This document shows, one piece after another, positions 1 to 11,935 of a stretch of 64,000 nt of DNA. A program made the translations under genes and the position numbers. The notes below the pieces were generated by a model. It was not told the DNA's origin. It ran no database searches and saw only the letters and a program-made list of their open reading frames with translations. How positions within the stretch are numbered: position 1 is the first letter of the stretch; each line of letters starts with the position of its first letter. Source of the DNA: Pseudisothecium myosuroides (Eukaryota > Streptophyta > Bryopsida > Hypnales > Lembophyllaceae). The stretch spans positions 47,073,288-47,137,287 of the forward strand of contig OX637288.1 in the NCBI GenBank assembly GCA_951799445.1. The letters are read 5' to 3'.

Positions 1-1000
1 AGAATGTCCTAGAATACTTATCATTTTAGAATACTTGTCATAATGTAAATCATGAATAAATTAATTTAACAAATCATGAAAATAATTTTGACATCTATTA
101 AACATTAAATGGTAATGAGTAGAAAATAATAATTAAAATAATGGATGTTCATAGATTGATTGATCTCAATTGATCATGATTAATAAAGAAAAAAAAACAA
201 GAATAAAATTGTAAATATCATAATTTTTAGTAGCCTTCAAAAAATCTGTTTTTTTTTCTTCTTGAGTCTTCATTTATGAAGTTCATCCATAGTGGTAGAA
301 AAAGTATGCATTAGACTAAGAATGGATTTTGCCTCCCTTTGAGAATCTACACCAAATTTATAAATAATAGACTATTGCCATATTTTTTAAATATTTTTGG
401 AGAAAAAAAATTCAATTATTTTTAAAAACTTGATTATTTTTGTAAATCAGTTATTTAGAAAAAAAATCAAATCAAATTTTGGCATTATTCTATTGTTCAA
501 AGATTTGATGACCCCTATTCTATCTACGGTAGAACATTTATAGTGGCATGATTACTATTCACTATTTTTACCATGTAACCCATCACTGTTGTTGGATGTG
601 AAGTATTCCTTATCATTTTGTTAAATAAGGCCAACACAAATGAAGTCTACTGAATGTTATGTTAGCCCAAAATGTAAAATAAAATAAAAAATAATTATGA
701 AATTTTTAGCGTTTATGAAAGTATCAACAAAAAAATAATTTTAAAATTTAAAAGTAAATAAATCAACTATAAATTCTAAAACAAGAATGATTAAAAAATT
801 ATTATTTGAAAGAAGGTACAATCATAGATCATTGATTGATTATATTTAATCATAAGAAATTAATGAAAGATAACTTTTTAAAATAGAATTTAATATAATA
901 GTTTTATAAAAATTTATAATTAGATTAAAAAAGAATAACATATTTTGTCAACTTCATACATGTCATGTTATTGAATTACTTTGTGTAAAGTGCAAAAGTT
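1..1000. other. AT-rich spacer, no gene seen
   Basis: Very AT-rich DNA with many short A and T runs. No reading frame with coding character and no recognisable element was found. Confidence 0.6.
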
Positions 1001-1008
1001 ACACCACT

Positions 1009-1800
1009 CTAACTCCTAAAGTTTTGAGTGTCACTTCAAAGGATACTTGAAAGTTTAGATAGATTCCGCTATGATCTCAAGTTTCGAAATGATTTTTTAA
1101 AACTTCTTTTGAAAATAGGAAATCATATTACCTTAGTGGGAATATAATTTCCATTTCAATCAATGCTTGGGAGCAAAAATTGTGCCATTGTAAGGTCAAA
1201 AAACAATTCTATGGATAGGAAAAAAACCCCACAAAAGTTTGAAATATCTATTTTTCATTTGTTTCTTATAGATAACATTTTTGTCTATATGGAAAGCTTT
1301 AGTTCATTCCATTTGATTTAGTGATGTGAAAGTTATGGAGCTTCTTTTGTAGGCAATCCTTGCATCGCCTTGAATTTGTTTTTGAATTCAATTTTCACAA
1401 TTTAAAAAAAAAGTCCTATAGAAATCAATTCTTTGGCTAAAAGAAGGTCTCACTGTTAAAATTAGTGTATTTCAATTCCATCTTAGAGCTATTATCAATT
1501 TTGATTTTCATTCTATCTTGTACCTGCTACTCCATATCTCTTAACAATTTAAATAAAACAAAAATCAAGTTGTTGGTTTTGGAATTTCTTTACTTGAGAC
1601 TCTCAATTCCATTCTCCAATATAAAAAAGTAGTTATTCAAAATATTTAGTGTAAAAATTATAAGTTGAGAAGATTTAGTATTTTATAATCAAGTCACACA
1701 AGGTGCAAAAAAGCTTGTTTTCTTCACTTTAAATATAAATACAATATCTTGCAATCTAGGCAGTCAAAATTTCTTACACTCTCCTATTCTAGTCTATAAC
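1009..1800. repeat. Diverged copy of the TTAA/CCCCTAAAGG element family (partial)
   Basis: The block starts with a degenerate end (CTAACTCCTAAAG) and then follows the interior of the better copies at 25,752 and 30,335. Shared stretches include the passage about a bad match to 'gatttttt-aaactt-ttttgaa', a 'gggagcaaaaattgtgcca' segment, and a 'ttttgtctatatggaaagct' segment. The right end could not be placed, so the end coordinate is approximate. Interior similarity is seen by eye; membership in the family is inferred. Confidence 0.45.
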
Positions 1801-2157
1801 AAAATCCTATGCTTAGGTATGCAAAAAAAATAAAAAAGAGAAAGATAAATAAAAAAAATAAAAAAACCTTTATTCCTCCTGATACTAGATTTGATAGTTT
1901 TGAGTGCTTTTTGATGCAATAAATAGGCCTTTGGAATTTAGTGGTTGAATGTGCAGCAAAAGGGAGACTGTGGAAATGGAATCCTATCCTTCTATGAATG
2001 GAAACATGAAATTTCTCACCCTCTGAGATTGAGGTTTCCCATCACCAACTGTCCTTACCAGCGTTCACAAAAATTTGCTCCATTGCTACTTAAAATCTTC
2101 ACTAGCTAAAAGTATATTGGAGAAAATCCTTGAAAAAATTATATTTTAACCAAGACT

Positions 2158-2430
2158 GCAACAACCAATAGAATTTGATAGCCAATTTGTTACTTCTGCT
2201 ACATTGGAATTAGCATCTATTTAGTCAGTTTTGGATTATAGTACTCCCAATCATCCTTTACAACTTGCAAAATCCTTTCTTTTCTATTTTTTCTTAATGC
2301 CACTTACTCTCAAGGTAGCCAAAGTTGATATTTGTTTGTCTTGAAGGTAGCATGTTGCACTAAATTCCCAAAATTAGGTAGCATATTGCACTAAATTTCA
2401 TAAACTAGTTCTGGGATCACTGGTCCTTAC
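2158..2430. repeat. Duplicated flank block A, copy 1
   Basis: This block aligns with 34,887-35,125: both read 'tagaatttgata-ccaattt', 'cattggaattagca', 'attatagtact-ccaat', 'aacttgcaaaatc' and 'ctctcaaggtagcca-agttgata' in the same order. In copy 2 the block lies beyond the ankyrin gene promoter, so copy 1 is probably the tail of a further unit that once lay to the left. Confidence 0.7.
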
Positions 2431-3134
2431 TTTGGTTGACAAGCAGCAAGGCCTAGATCACCAGAGGTATCAAGTTCATGCTGAAATCCCTAAACATTGC
2501 ATCATACGACCATCCTTCTCTTCCAAAGTCAGAAGCTTAGTAGACACACACAGACACAATTGTATGCTAAGCAGCAGGACAACACCATACAAGCATGAGA
2601 AATCCCAACTTACTCATGTCCACGCAACCAACATCATTCTCCACTTGAGCTTCAGAAGGAAATTGAGAGAGTCAGACTGAAATTACAGTTAATTCAGGAC
2701 TCCAATTGATGCCAGTACACCTGTCACATAAATTCCTTGAATACCGAGTACCCATATCCAAAACAACCCTCTAGCCTCAATTGGCCTTTTGTGGTTTTGT
2801 TTTGTGACTCTGCCATGACCGCACGTGACTTCATCCTTCAAATTTTGAAGAAAGCAACCAGAAATTTTGTGCAAGATCAAGAGCATTGATAGCAGAAGAC
2901 AACAAGCCCTTCAATCCAAACCCGAATTGTGCAGAATGAAATATGACTGAGGAGAGAGTTGGATTCACAAGTCCTACTTTTGTATCAAATTGCCTAATTC
3001 ACATGTGTAGCATGCAATGCGTCGCCATTCGAACTTACCTACTGATGTTTGCCAAATCAGCTTGAGGATCCACTGCATCCGTAAATCCTTTGTATAATAC
3101 CCTGCAATTTGAAAACGGTGGATTTCTATGTAGA
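2431..3134. other. Intergenic, no gene supported
   Basis: Less AT-rich than its surroundings. Three short open frames occur, but none starts well, has a recognisable domain or has splice-site support. No call is made. Confidence 0.5.
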
Positions 3135-3990
3135 GAGAGAGGCTGAACAAAGATGCACAATGTATTATGAAATCAAATGGAAATGAGACAATCATGTGTT
3201 AAGGGTAACTATAGCATATTGGAGTTTATCATGCTAAAGTATTAATTAGAATCTTTTGATTGTTTAATTGATTTTTTTTTTTGCATATTTTCATTCTCTC
3301 GCTACCGGCCCATTCTATAATTTTCTAAAAGAATTAGGGTCCCTTTTCAAATTTAATGCAAATGGAGCAATAAACATGAAAGGAATGCAAATCAAGTTTT
3401 TTCTCCCAGATACCTTTCCTAACAAGTGTTTAACAAGATAGTTAAAGTTGAAGAATTGGACATACTTGCACAAATGTTTGATATTTCATTATTATAATAA
3501 GTATAAAAAAAATGCTATTTCAAGTATGAAAAAAATGATAAATCAACCACATGTCATAAAAAAAACATTATGTTTGACCGTCTATTTATGAATAAAATGC
3601 AAAAACATTGACTTCTATTTCTCACATATGAAAGTTTTTTCTATCTGTAGAAATCTCTTTGGTAGTTTGCATAATCCTAGAAGTTGGTTTCAAATTTCCA
3701 ATTTGTTTTTCTAAGATAGAAATTATATTACTCCGTATAATAAACCAAATTGGCAAAAGTGCCACCAATAAGGATTGTTTACAAATAATAAATAGTCTTG
3801 ACAGATATTTAAAAATTTCATATGATGTAAAATACTCATGAGTACCTTTTCTATAAATCTTAAGTCATTTGGAGATATAACACAAAAGCCATGGTAATGA
3901 AAAATCAACAACCTCATACATGGTACTAGTAGTGTTTTTTGCAACCATCTTTCTCCATTAACATTTTAAGCATGAAATGATTACACATTT
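3135..3990. repeat. Duplicated flank block B, copy 1
   Basis: It aligns with 27,195-29,110, which carries extra insertions at about 27,355-28,090 and 28,395-28,795. Shared segments include 'aaatgagac...tgtgttaagg', 'gttgaagaat-gga/aga-ac', 'tgatatttcattattata' and 'aaggattgttt-caaataataaatagt'. At 3,731 this copy has seven extra bases (CTCCGTA) that copy 2 lacks. Confidence 0.75.
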
Positions 3991-4210
3991 CATTGAAGAA
4001 TTTTTACATGCCAAATTATGAATATATGTGAGAGCATGTGCAACTAATTTTAGTAAAAATTTGAGAGACGACACTTAACCTCCAAAACCTATTGAAATGT
4101 AAGAGTTGTGCTTGAAATGTAATGATTATAACATGGCACTAATTGGACTTTTGTATAGGAAAATTTAGGTCCAAATAATGCTACAGGATAGCCTTTTATA
4201 TTCCACAAAG

Positions 4211-6476
4211 TTAATCTTCATCAAATATATCCAGGTCGCATCCATATCGAGATACCATCGTTTCTCTATATAAATCCAATTCACCATCTACATGTCTCTT
4301 TAGGAAGTAATTTTCTGCCACACTTTTGACGAGAAAAAATAAACTAATTATACACACCATCCCTCCAACTATTGTCGGAACTATCATATACCATTGATAC
4401 TTCAACAATGGTGTCAATATGATAGTTCCAGCTATTGCAAATGCTATTATCACAAACAACACCGAATATGCCAAGAGGATAGAAGTCACCAAAAGATTTG
4501 TTCGAAGCTTTTCCACAATTTTCTTGATAAATAAATGGCTCCTTGGTAGCACACTTCGAGCACCACAAACAACAGTTCCAATGGCAAAATAGAAGGAAAG
4601 AGCATTGAATACCCAAAATGCACGGAGTGCAATGTCATGCTCAACATCCACATAATTGAGGTCGGAAGTTGAAGGGGCAGGAATAGAGCTTGAAGATCCT
4701 TCACCAAAATAAGATGTATAACTCAAAGGCGGTTGCAACCATGAAGCGAAAGTAACGCTAGCAATGAGAGCTGCACCCACAAGAATGGCGTTAGCCGCAT
4801 CCACATAGACTTGGCGATCTCTGTATAGTGTCTCCATGTAGCCTTTAACGGAATCACATTCCATGAGTGCTCTCTCAATATCCCCAAAGTGCACTCCCCC
4901 TTCGTATGCAATTTGGATAGGTGGTCCAAGGTCTTTGTCACATGCTTCATTCAATCGAATATGATCTTTGAAGGAATCCAAGAGTGCGATCACAAATTGT
5001 GTATTGCAACAAACAATAGCCACATAGAAGGCAGAGTAGAGATCATAATCCAAATCTTTCATGTCAAGTGCCTTGTCTTGAGCAAGATAGTGGACAATAT
5101 TTGTTATGACATGAGAATCGTGATAAGGGTATGCTGCAAGGTAATGCAACGGCTTCCTTCCCCATTTATCTTCGGCATTGACATTTAGAGAAGGCAACTT
5201 TTTCAGGAAGTCGATGTCTCCATGTCGCATTGCTACATGGAGGGGATGTTTCTTCTCTTCTTCATCTTCCAGAAGTTTTACCAACATGTCTACATTTCCC
5301 ATCTTGCAAGTAAAATCTAAAGGTGTTTGACCTTTCCAATTTTGGGCATTGACATTAGCACCCTTCTCCAAAAGCACATCCAAGATGTTGCTATCTCCAC
5401 CCCCAACAGCCAATTGAAGAGGTGTAAATATAAAGCGGGGCTTTTTTGAGGTCAAAGAATCAACCCAGAAGAAGAATGACGAAGGCCTCTCTGGATCCAA
5501 TTGCGATCCGCGTAATAGCTTATCTGGAACAGAGCTTGTTTCTAAGATTTTCCAAACCATCTTGAAATCTCCCATCAATATTGCCGCATCCAAGGATGTC
5601 ATCCTCACCCCCGACTCATGTCCTCCTGTAAGCGATTTGTCAATTTCAAATTCGCAGCTATCCAAACAAGGATCAGCTCGTAATTTCTCTACAATGCTCG
5701 CAAACCAAGGACGAGCCTCTGATTCATACGTTTTGTCTTCCAAAACAATTCCAATTTCAAGCAAGTGGAAAGCCCTGTCCCAATTCTCCTTCATGTTTTG
5801 TACTTGTTGCTTGTGCGTTAGTGACCATGCACAAGATGCTTCACTACCATCACCTCCGCCACCACCATTAGAGGCCGTCGGCTCTGTAGGTCCGGGCCCC
5901 ATTGTTGCAGCAGAAGTGATTTCTCGCACCTGCAAAAGCAGGCAGTCGTCACTACTCCACTCAGCAACCATACAAATCCAAACACACACTGCACTTGCTA
6001 AAATAGTAGTAACATTCTTGCATACCACTGTTGTCAGTACAATCAGTCTATTGATTCGTGCATGACCACTTCAACCCGAAATCAAAACGTACAATCGTAG
6101 CACAGGACTGGAACGCGAAAGCTCATACTTAGTTGCAAGCACAATACTAGTTGGGATCCAACCCCTTAATCAACGGTTTGCAGCAACGATTGTTAATAAC
6201 ACTCAAATGTGGTTCCAAAGTTCACATTAAACGTTCGTAGTAAACATGGTTCAATTTAATGAACAACGTATTGGAGCATGCGTGGTGGAGCGTGGTGGAA
6301 AACGCTGTAAGTTTGCTCAAGCATGTTCGCTGAATAAATTGTTCAAGCAGGTACCAAAATTAGTCATGTAGCTAAAAACGATGGCTAAGCTCTTCAAATT
6401 CCATTCAAATTCCAGAGGTGGCAGTCATTCTTACCTCAATCACGGACACCGGTTCGGTGATGGCGCTGCCTTCCAT
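4211..6476 (-). CDS. Ankyrin-repeat / PGG-domain membrane protein, copy 1
   Basis: Two exons give 586 residues: 6476-6435 (14 codons, ATG) and 5929-4211. The junction is GAG|GTAAGA to TTTTGCAG|GTG. The open frame could run on through the intron to 6028, but the paralog has the same small first exon, the same splice phase and a matching start (MEG/MED), so the spliced model is preferred. The N-terminal third is polar. The middle has about five ankyrin repeats, with typical pieces such as 'TPLQLAVGGGDSNILDVLL' and 'TPLDFTCKMGNVDMLVKLL'. From about residue 380 a PGG domain follows (YVDAANAILVGAALIASVTF) with about four membrane spans. Plant ankyrin-PGG proteins act at membranes in defence and stress signalling; the role here is unknown. 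It is intact, with no stops. Confidence 0.88.
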
Positions 6477-7460
6477 TTGTTCTCCCCCGCAAAAATATAC
6501 TCCGTAAAGTAAACTGAAGACGCTAGCTCCACAAGCCCGTGCAGAAGTCGACCTCAGACCAGCAGCTAAAGCAGAAAAGCGAAGAATCAACACAACACAG
6601 CTAGCGTTCGCTGGTCGAAAATATCTGCCGCCCTCACGAACAACACAAACTCGGTCTGCTTGAAGAAAGAAACAAAGGATCATGGGTCTATATGAGCAGA
6701 ATACACGTATTCCCACCCCAGCATCAATCGATACACCAAGCTTTACTTCAAGAAACTCACGCACATCGACCACACCTTCAGGCCCAGGGTCGCTTCAAGT
6801 AAATACTGAGCGTCGCTCTCCTCCCTTCAGCGATCTCAAGCTAGCAGACTAGATCGAGAATGGGCTGCCAACTGATGAGACGCACCGACTTGCAGATGCA
6901 AACGAAGTTGTGAGGCGATCAAACCAAGCTGCGAGAATTTAACAACGAGAGGATCGATTGCAGTGCACACTTGTTGGTGGACTTGCTAACTGTACATGCA
7001 GTGCGGTACAGTGCAACGCGTGTTTTTTTAAACAAAACACAGTGCAACGCGTTCATTACAAATATAAAGGACTGCTAACAAGTTGCGGAGTATAATTAAC
7101 CAGTGAATCTTGTCCAGTTGCAGTTTGCGCTGGCTGACCTTCAGAATTAGATCTGACAGGCCAGGAATCCAGGATCAGGGTTGAGTTACACTGTAACGTT
7201 GAGTCCTTAAAATCCATGTTGAACTATTGATATTCCATAAACAAGTAGGATAATTTACTACGTGCAACGTGTTCTAATAGTTTGTCCTATTGAGCCGGTT
7301 TTTAGTGTGTTTCTTTGACACACATGAACGGAATGTGCCAGTTTTGAATAAATTATAGTATTGCATGTCACTGCCCTGGCGGGATTCGTGCTGCCTTGCA
7401 GGCATCCGAGGAGAACAGTGGTTGACTCCCGTGTGCTGCACATGGGAATGAAGTCTGCTA
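6050..7460. promoter_or_regulatory. Promoter and 5' region of ankyrin/PGG copy 1 (duplicated)
   Basis: The intron and about 1 kb upstream of the start codon align with 33,230-34,735, so the promoter was duplicated with the gene. Conserved stretches include the interval around the first exon, 'tcgatacaccaagctttacttcaag' in pieces, and 'gaatcttgtccagttgcag'. A 7-bp insertion (CTCCGTA) at 6,500 is absent from copy 2. No specific factor site is claimed. Confidence 0.65.
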
Positions 7461-7469
7461 TTACAGATC

Positions 7470-9830
7470 AAGTTGCTCTTTAAATTGGCTTTTGGCGGTT
7501 AGTTGTCTCGAAAATGAAAAAACTCCCCGATTCACTCCCTTGGTTCTTTGTCCTGTTTCCTCTATCAAAGAAAAGAAAAGAAGAGAAAAAGTCTGCTATA
7601 AGAGTAAATCGGAAAGTGAATCCTAGTTTGTAGAAGGGGTGTCAAAGAAAGAATTATTTTTGAAGTTTGGTCTTAGCACCCAAAATCCGATTTTGAAAAT
7701 GATTGATTATGATTTTTCTATTCAAGATTTTGTGCAAGGGTACCCATTGCAATCTTGACTTTTTGTAGTATAGAGGGCTCTTGGGAATGCGCCTTGAACA
7801 CACTAGATCTTGGAGGAAAAATCACATTAAAAATTCATTTAAAAAAATTATAGAGTAGATTTTGAAAAGCCGTAAATTGATTAAGGTTATGCATGTTAGG
7901 TCCTTTAACCTCATATTTTTTTGGTGACCAACTTTTTAGATTTGACTTGTGAAAAGAGGATTGAAAGACTTCAAGTCATTTTTGCAGTTTTAACACCCTC
8001 ATGTTCAAACATTATGATCTTTCAATTCACAAGTGATAGTATTGTGTTTTTTTCCTATGTGATCTCTAAACATGTTTAGTTTGAATTTATACGGTTACAA
8101 TTCAAAAAAAATTGATACAACTTATCAAAATCATGTTGTCTTTTTGTTCAATTTAGAGCAAATTCCTAGAAGTTCAAAAAAGGCCTTGGGCATTTAGTTA
8201 AGTTAGACCAAGTTTGATTGCTTTGGGGAGTTTTTTATTTATTTTTTATTTTTTATAAAACAAATGAACCTATTCCATTGAAACGGGAACAAGTACATTG
8301 AACCAAAGGAGCAAAGTCCTTGGCTGGAAAAAAATTAGCTTTGCTTTAAGGCAAGCTTTGGGGAATTTTGTCCTAAGTTTTTCTCAAACTCTGGATCATA
8401 GTTTTTCATTGCACACATTTTTCAATTAAGGGCTTATTTACACCAAAAATCTTTGGGTTAAGGCTCAAAGATGAGTGTTTTGATTGGAAGATAGCTATGG
8501 TACCTAGCTTTGAGTTTACACCAAATAGAAATTGGGTTGTAGCCCATCATTTTTTTAGTGGATGAAAATCTTTGTTGAAATCCTACATGGCAAAAGTGGA
8601 TAGTGACTTCTTGGACCTAAGGAGAATATTTCTTGGAAAGCTCTTGGAGGTATCCAACCCCCAAGGCTAAGAAGAAATTCGGGAAGACTTTTTTCAGCTT
8701 ATCATTTATATTTGTTTATAGCTTGTTTTTGGGTTGTTTTGGGCCAAAATTAATAAACAACAACCAAAATTTGAGAGTAGAACAAAGCAACACACAAAGA
8801 TGTAGGACAACATTGACTACAAGTGGTTCTATGACTATGGGATAAATCTAAAAATGGCTTCTATGGATTATTCTATTTTAAAAAATTCAACCAAAGTGCA
8901 CAATGGGCCATGACTCAACTCTTTTGATTTACAGCAAATGTTTAGGCCACTACTTACTTATAAATCCCTTGCTTTAATCATGGTATTCCACTTACAATGG
9001 TCTCATCTCTTGAACAAGATACCACTTGTACTCGCACTTGTGTTCATGGATTGGAGCCCAAATTTTGGGATATAAACAAGCCCTATTTCTATTATATTGG
9101 TAACCCAACAATACAAGATTCCTCAAAAAAACTACTCTAGGATTCTTCTTATAACATATATGCTTTCCAAAAAGTTCGTTTGTGTAAAAGAAGATGGGGC
9201 TCGGGGTTATAAAAAAATGTTGGGGAAATTTTTGGAGTTCTCCCAGCTACTTTCCTCCTTCCACAAAAATGGACTTGTATTTTTCAAATGGTCACCAATT
9301 GCATTTTTTCAATTATGAAAAAAATTGGTAGATCATTGCAAGAAGCACTTGTTGTTTTGTCCCAAAACAACCTGTTTCATTGAGTATTGTGACTTTTGGA
9401 ATAAATTTTTTAAATATAAAATTAAATGTAGATAATTATGAAGCATTTTCAACAATATAAGTGAAAAATTCAGGTTTAGAAAAAATTATCTCTAAAAGTT
9501 ATGCACAAAAAAAGAGCAATGCAAAATATCAAAGAAATAGATATTTTGATGTTTGATTTTTAGAAAATAGTAAGAATTTCAAAGTAATAATAATAAATTC
9601 ATTAATTACAGCTTAAAGATTCTCCCTCTCAACCATTTTTTATCTTTGGAAAAAAAATTGTATTCTTTGCACTTGCGCAAAGGAAGTGCATTTTAAGCAC
9701 ATGTGGAAGGTGGACATTTTATTACGGAGTATTACTTTTAAATCCCCTCATGGTCTTGTTTACGTTTAGTAGAAGTCCTTGTTTTCCAATTTTCACTTTC
9801 CAATTTGCATTTTTGGGTCAAAAATAGTAC
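7470..9830. other. Spacer, no gene seen
   Basis: AT-rich sequence with only short, non-ATG or unsupported frames. A TACGGAGTA 9-mer, discussed under findings, sits at 9,723. No transposon ends were recognised. Confidence 0.5.
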
Positions 9831-9833
9831 TAA

Positions 9834-10158
9834 GGTAACAGGCTCTGAAATCGCACAGGCTCTAAAACCGCCCACATCCTCAAATGTACATTGTGTGTAC
9901 ATGTTGCTTTTTCATGGCCTTCAGCAATGTACAAACAATGTACATTTTAGAAGGTGGGCGATTTTAGAACCCTATGGCATTTCAACTTCAAAATTTTATA
10001 ACTAATTCCACAAAGCTCCAAAAAACATGAAACGACTTGGGTTAGATGCCAATTCCACTTGTCTTTCAAGGAAAATTTACTGAACATTATTTTAAGAAGC
10101 TTCACCACCCAAAAATTTAGTTTCAGCTCTTAGGTGGGCAATTTCTGAACCTATTACT
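9834..10158. mobile_element. Nested foldback element (MITE-like)
   Basis: The inner arms are 9,858-9,900 and 9,929-9,971: GGCTCTAAAACCGCCCAC on the left matches the reverse complement of GTGGGCGATTTTAGAACC on the right. Both arms also carry AATGTACATTG. The outer arms are GGCTCTGAAATCGC at 9,841 and the inverse GCAATTTCTGAACC ending near 10,152. About 325 bp in all. No coding capacity; the superfamily is unassigned. Confidence 0.6.
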
Positions 10159-10159
10159 T

Positions 10160-11640
10160 TATCCCACCTACCTCCCAAATGGCCGAGGTAGACATCCAAT
10201 TGGGGTTGTTCAAAAATAGTAAAAGAATTGAAAAAATTAAAAAAAACTACTCCATGTTTACAACTACCATGTGTACCTTCATTTTAAATTTCATACAAAA
10301 TTGACATATGACACAAAAGTTATGAGCAAAAAAACACATGTCCGAGGCTAAAGGGACAAAAAGTATAAGTGTTTCTTGCAATCACCTTGGTTGTTTTCCT
10401 GCAATATCAATTTTTTATTGGCCAATTTCCTCCAAATTGAAATTTGTACCAATTAAATTGCTAAATTTTTCATTTTTCTAGTGTAATAAAAAACATTTTC
10501 AAATTGAAACTACTAATTAAAATTGCATCCTTACTAGGAATTGAATTTGGCATAGCCCTTCACCATTTAAAGGTTAAAGATCCTCCCAATTCATCCAAGA
10601 TAGAAATAGTAATGAAAAATTTACACTAGATCAAAAGATTTTAATTAGGTATAAAAGTTTTAATCTTTTTCAAATAGTTCTTCTACTATCCCTATAAGGT
10701 ACTACCCAGGATTGGTATATAAATAAAATGTTTGTAGAATAACTGCTTATGGACATTGGGATACAATGTGCAATTGACTCATCTAACTCGTGAAGGAAAA
10801 AAGATTCATTAATTGAAAATGATAAATTTAACTCATCATAATGGAAAATTTTAATTCAATTGAGGCCATATTCATATCACTAGAATCAATGAAAAATATT
10901 GTATGTGTAGGTCCAACCAAAGAATTTAAAAAACAAAGTCATTGTATATACCAACTCAAAATTTCTATTAACATAAATATGACCCAATTTGGACCTCTTA
11001 GTTTGGTTTTTAAAGGGCTAGAGGTCCAAGTTGAGATTCTGAGATTTCTACAAGAGCTCAGATAGATTGTCACAATATGAATTGAATGCATTACAAAAGT
11101 TGCAAATCAAAGCCATGAATTGCGCAAGCATTTTTTAGTATGGATTTAACTCAAATACCCAAATTCCTTAAAACTCCCACACAAGTTGTTGACCTCGTTA
11201 GTTTGATACTTTATCCAACGAGGATGATACCCAAGTATGACCGCCACCTTACTCAAGTATTAGCCAGTGAATGTTATCCCATAACAATTGAAATCCACCA
11301 AGTGTTGAAAGGAATCGGGAAAATATCTTCCAATTTGGGTGGGGGCACCAGTTGCTTTTTGGCCCTATAAATTTCCATCCGTTTTTGCATCCTTGTTTTC
11401 AAAATGCAACTAGTTTTTTCCCACTTTCACTAACTAATGTGGAACAATTGTTTCTTATGTGTATAACTTTATCCTATAAAGACGGGCTAGTCACTATGGA
11501 AATCATCCTTTTCGATACTGTGGAAATCATTGGCTAAATAAAACAAAAACACTCATTGGAGGTTAAACTACTAGGCAAAGTTTTCCCTTTTCACACAAAA
11601 TTCTAAGGATGAACTTCTGCACTTATGTCGGGAAACTTAG
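10160..11640. other. AT-rich spacer, no gene seen
   Basis: Short frames only. The part from about 11,490 to 11,640 resembles 46,130-46,270 ('gaaatcatccttt...tgtggaaatcattggct'), so it belongs to a dispersed repeat. Confidence 0.5.
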
Positions 11641-11644
11641 TAGT

Positions 11645-11690
11645 GTGAGCGGAGAGCAGAGAGCAGAGAGCAGAGAGCGGAGAGCGGAGA
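11645..11690. repeat. 7-bp tandem repeat
   Basis: About six units of GAGAGCA/GAGAGCG in a row (minisatellite-like). Confidence 0.85.
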
Positions 11691-11776
11691 ATTCAAATTT
11701 TGGTAATCAATTTCGACAGAAAGAGTGCCTATTACCGTGGATTATGGAGTTATTGTAAGCCAAATTTGTTTAAAAT

Positions 11777-11935
11777 GTACCCCAATTCTATGGAATTTCA
11801 AAAAATATTTGCCAAGATTTTTGGAAAGGTACCCCAATGCCATGGAATTTCAAAAAATATTTGCTGAGATTTTGTTTGAAATGTACCCCAATTTCGTAGA
11901 ATTCTTACATCTAATTAAATCTAGCAGCAAGTAAA
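11777..11935. repeat. 52-54 bp direct repeat, about 2.5 copies
   Basis: Units begin at 11,777, 11,829 and 11,883 with GTACCCCAAT and continue with a shared 'atggaatttcaaaaaatatt' core in the first two. Confidence 0.8.

Noticed and set aside
5929..6028. Reading the ankyrin copy 1 frame from 6028 as a 605-residue protein
   Set aside because: The extra N-terminus comes from the intron. The paralog and the phase-matched small first exon support splicing.
7380..7440. Sequence with GGGATTCGTGC as a possible tRNA B-box or SINE
   Set aside because: No A-box, no cloverleaf and no poly-A or T tail; it belongs to the duplicated ankyrin promoter.
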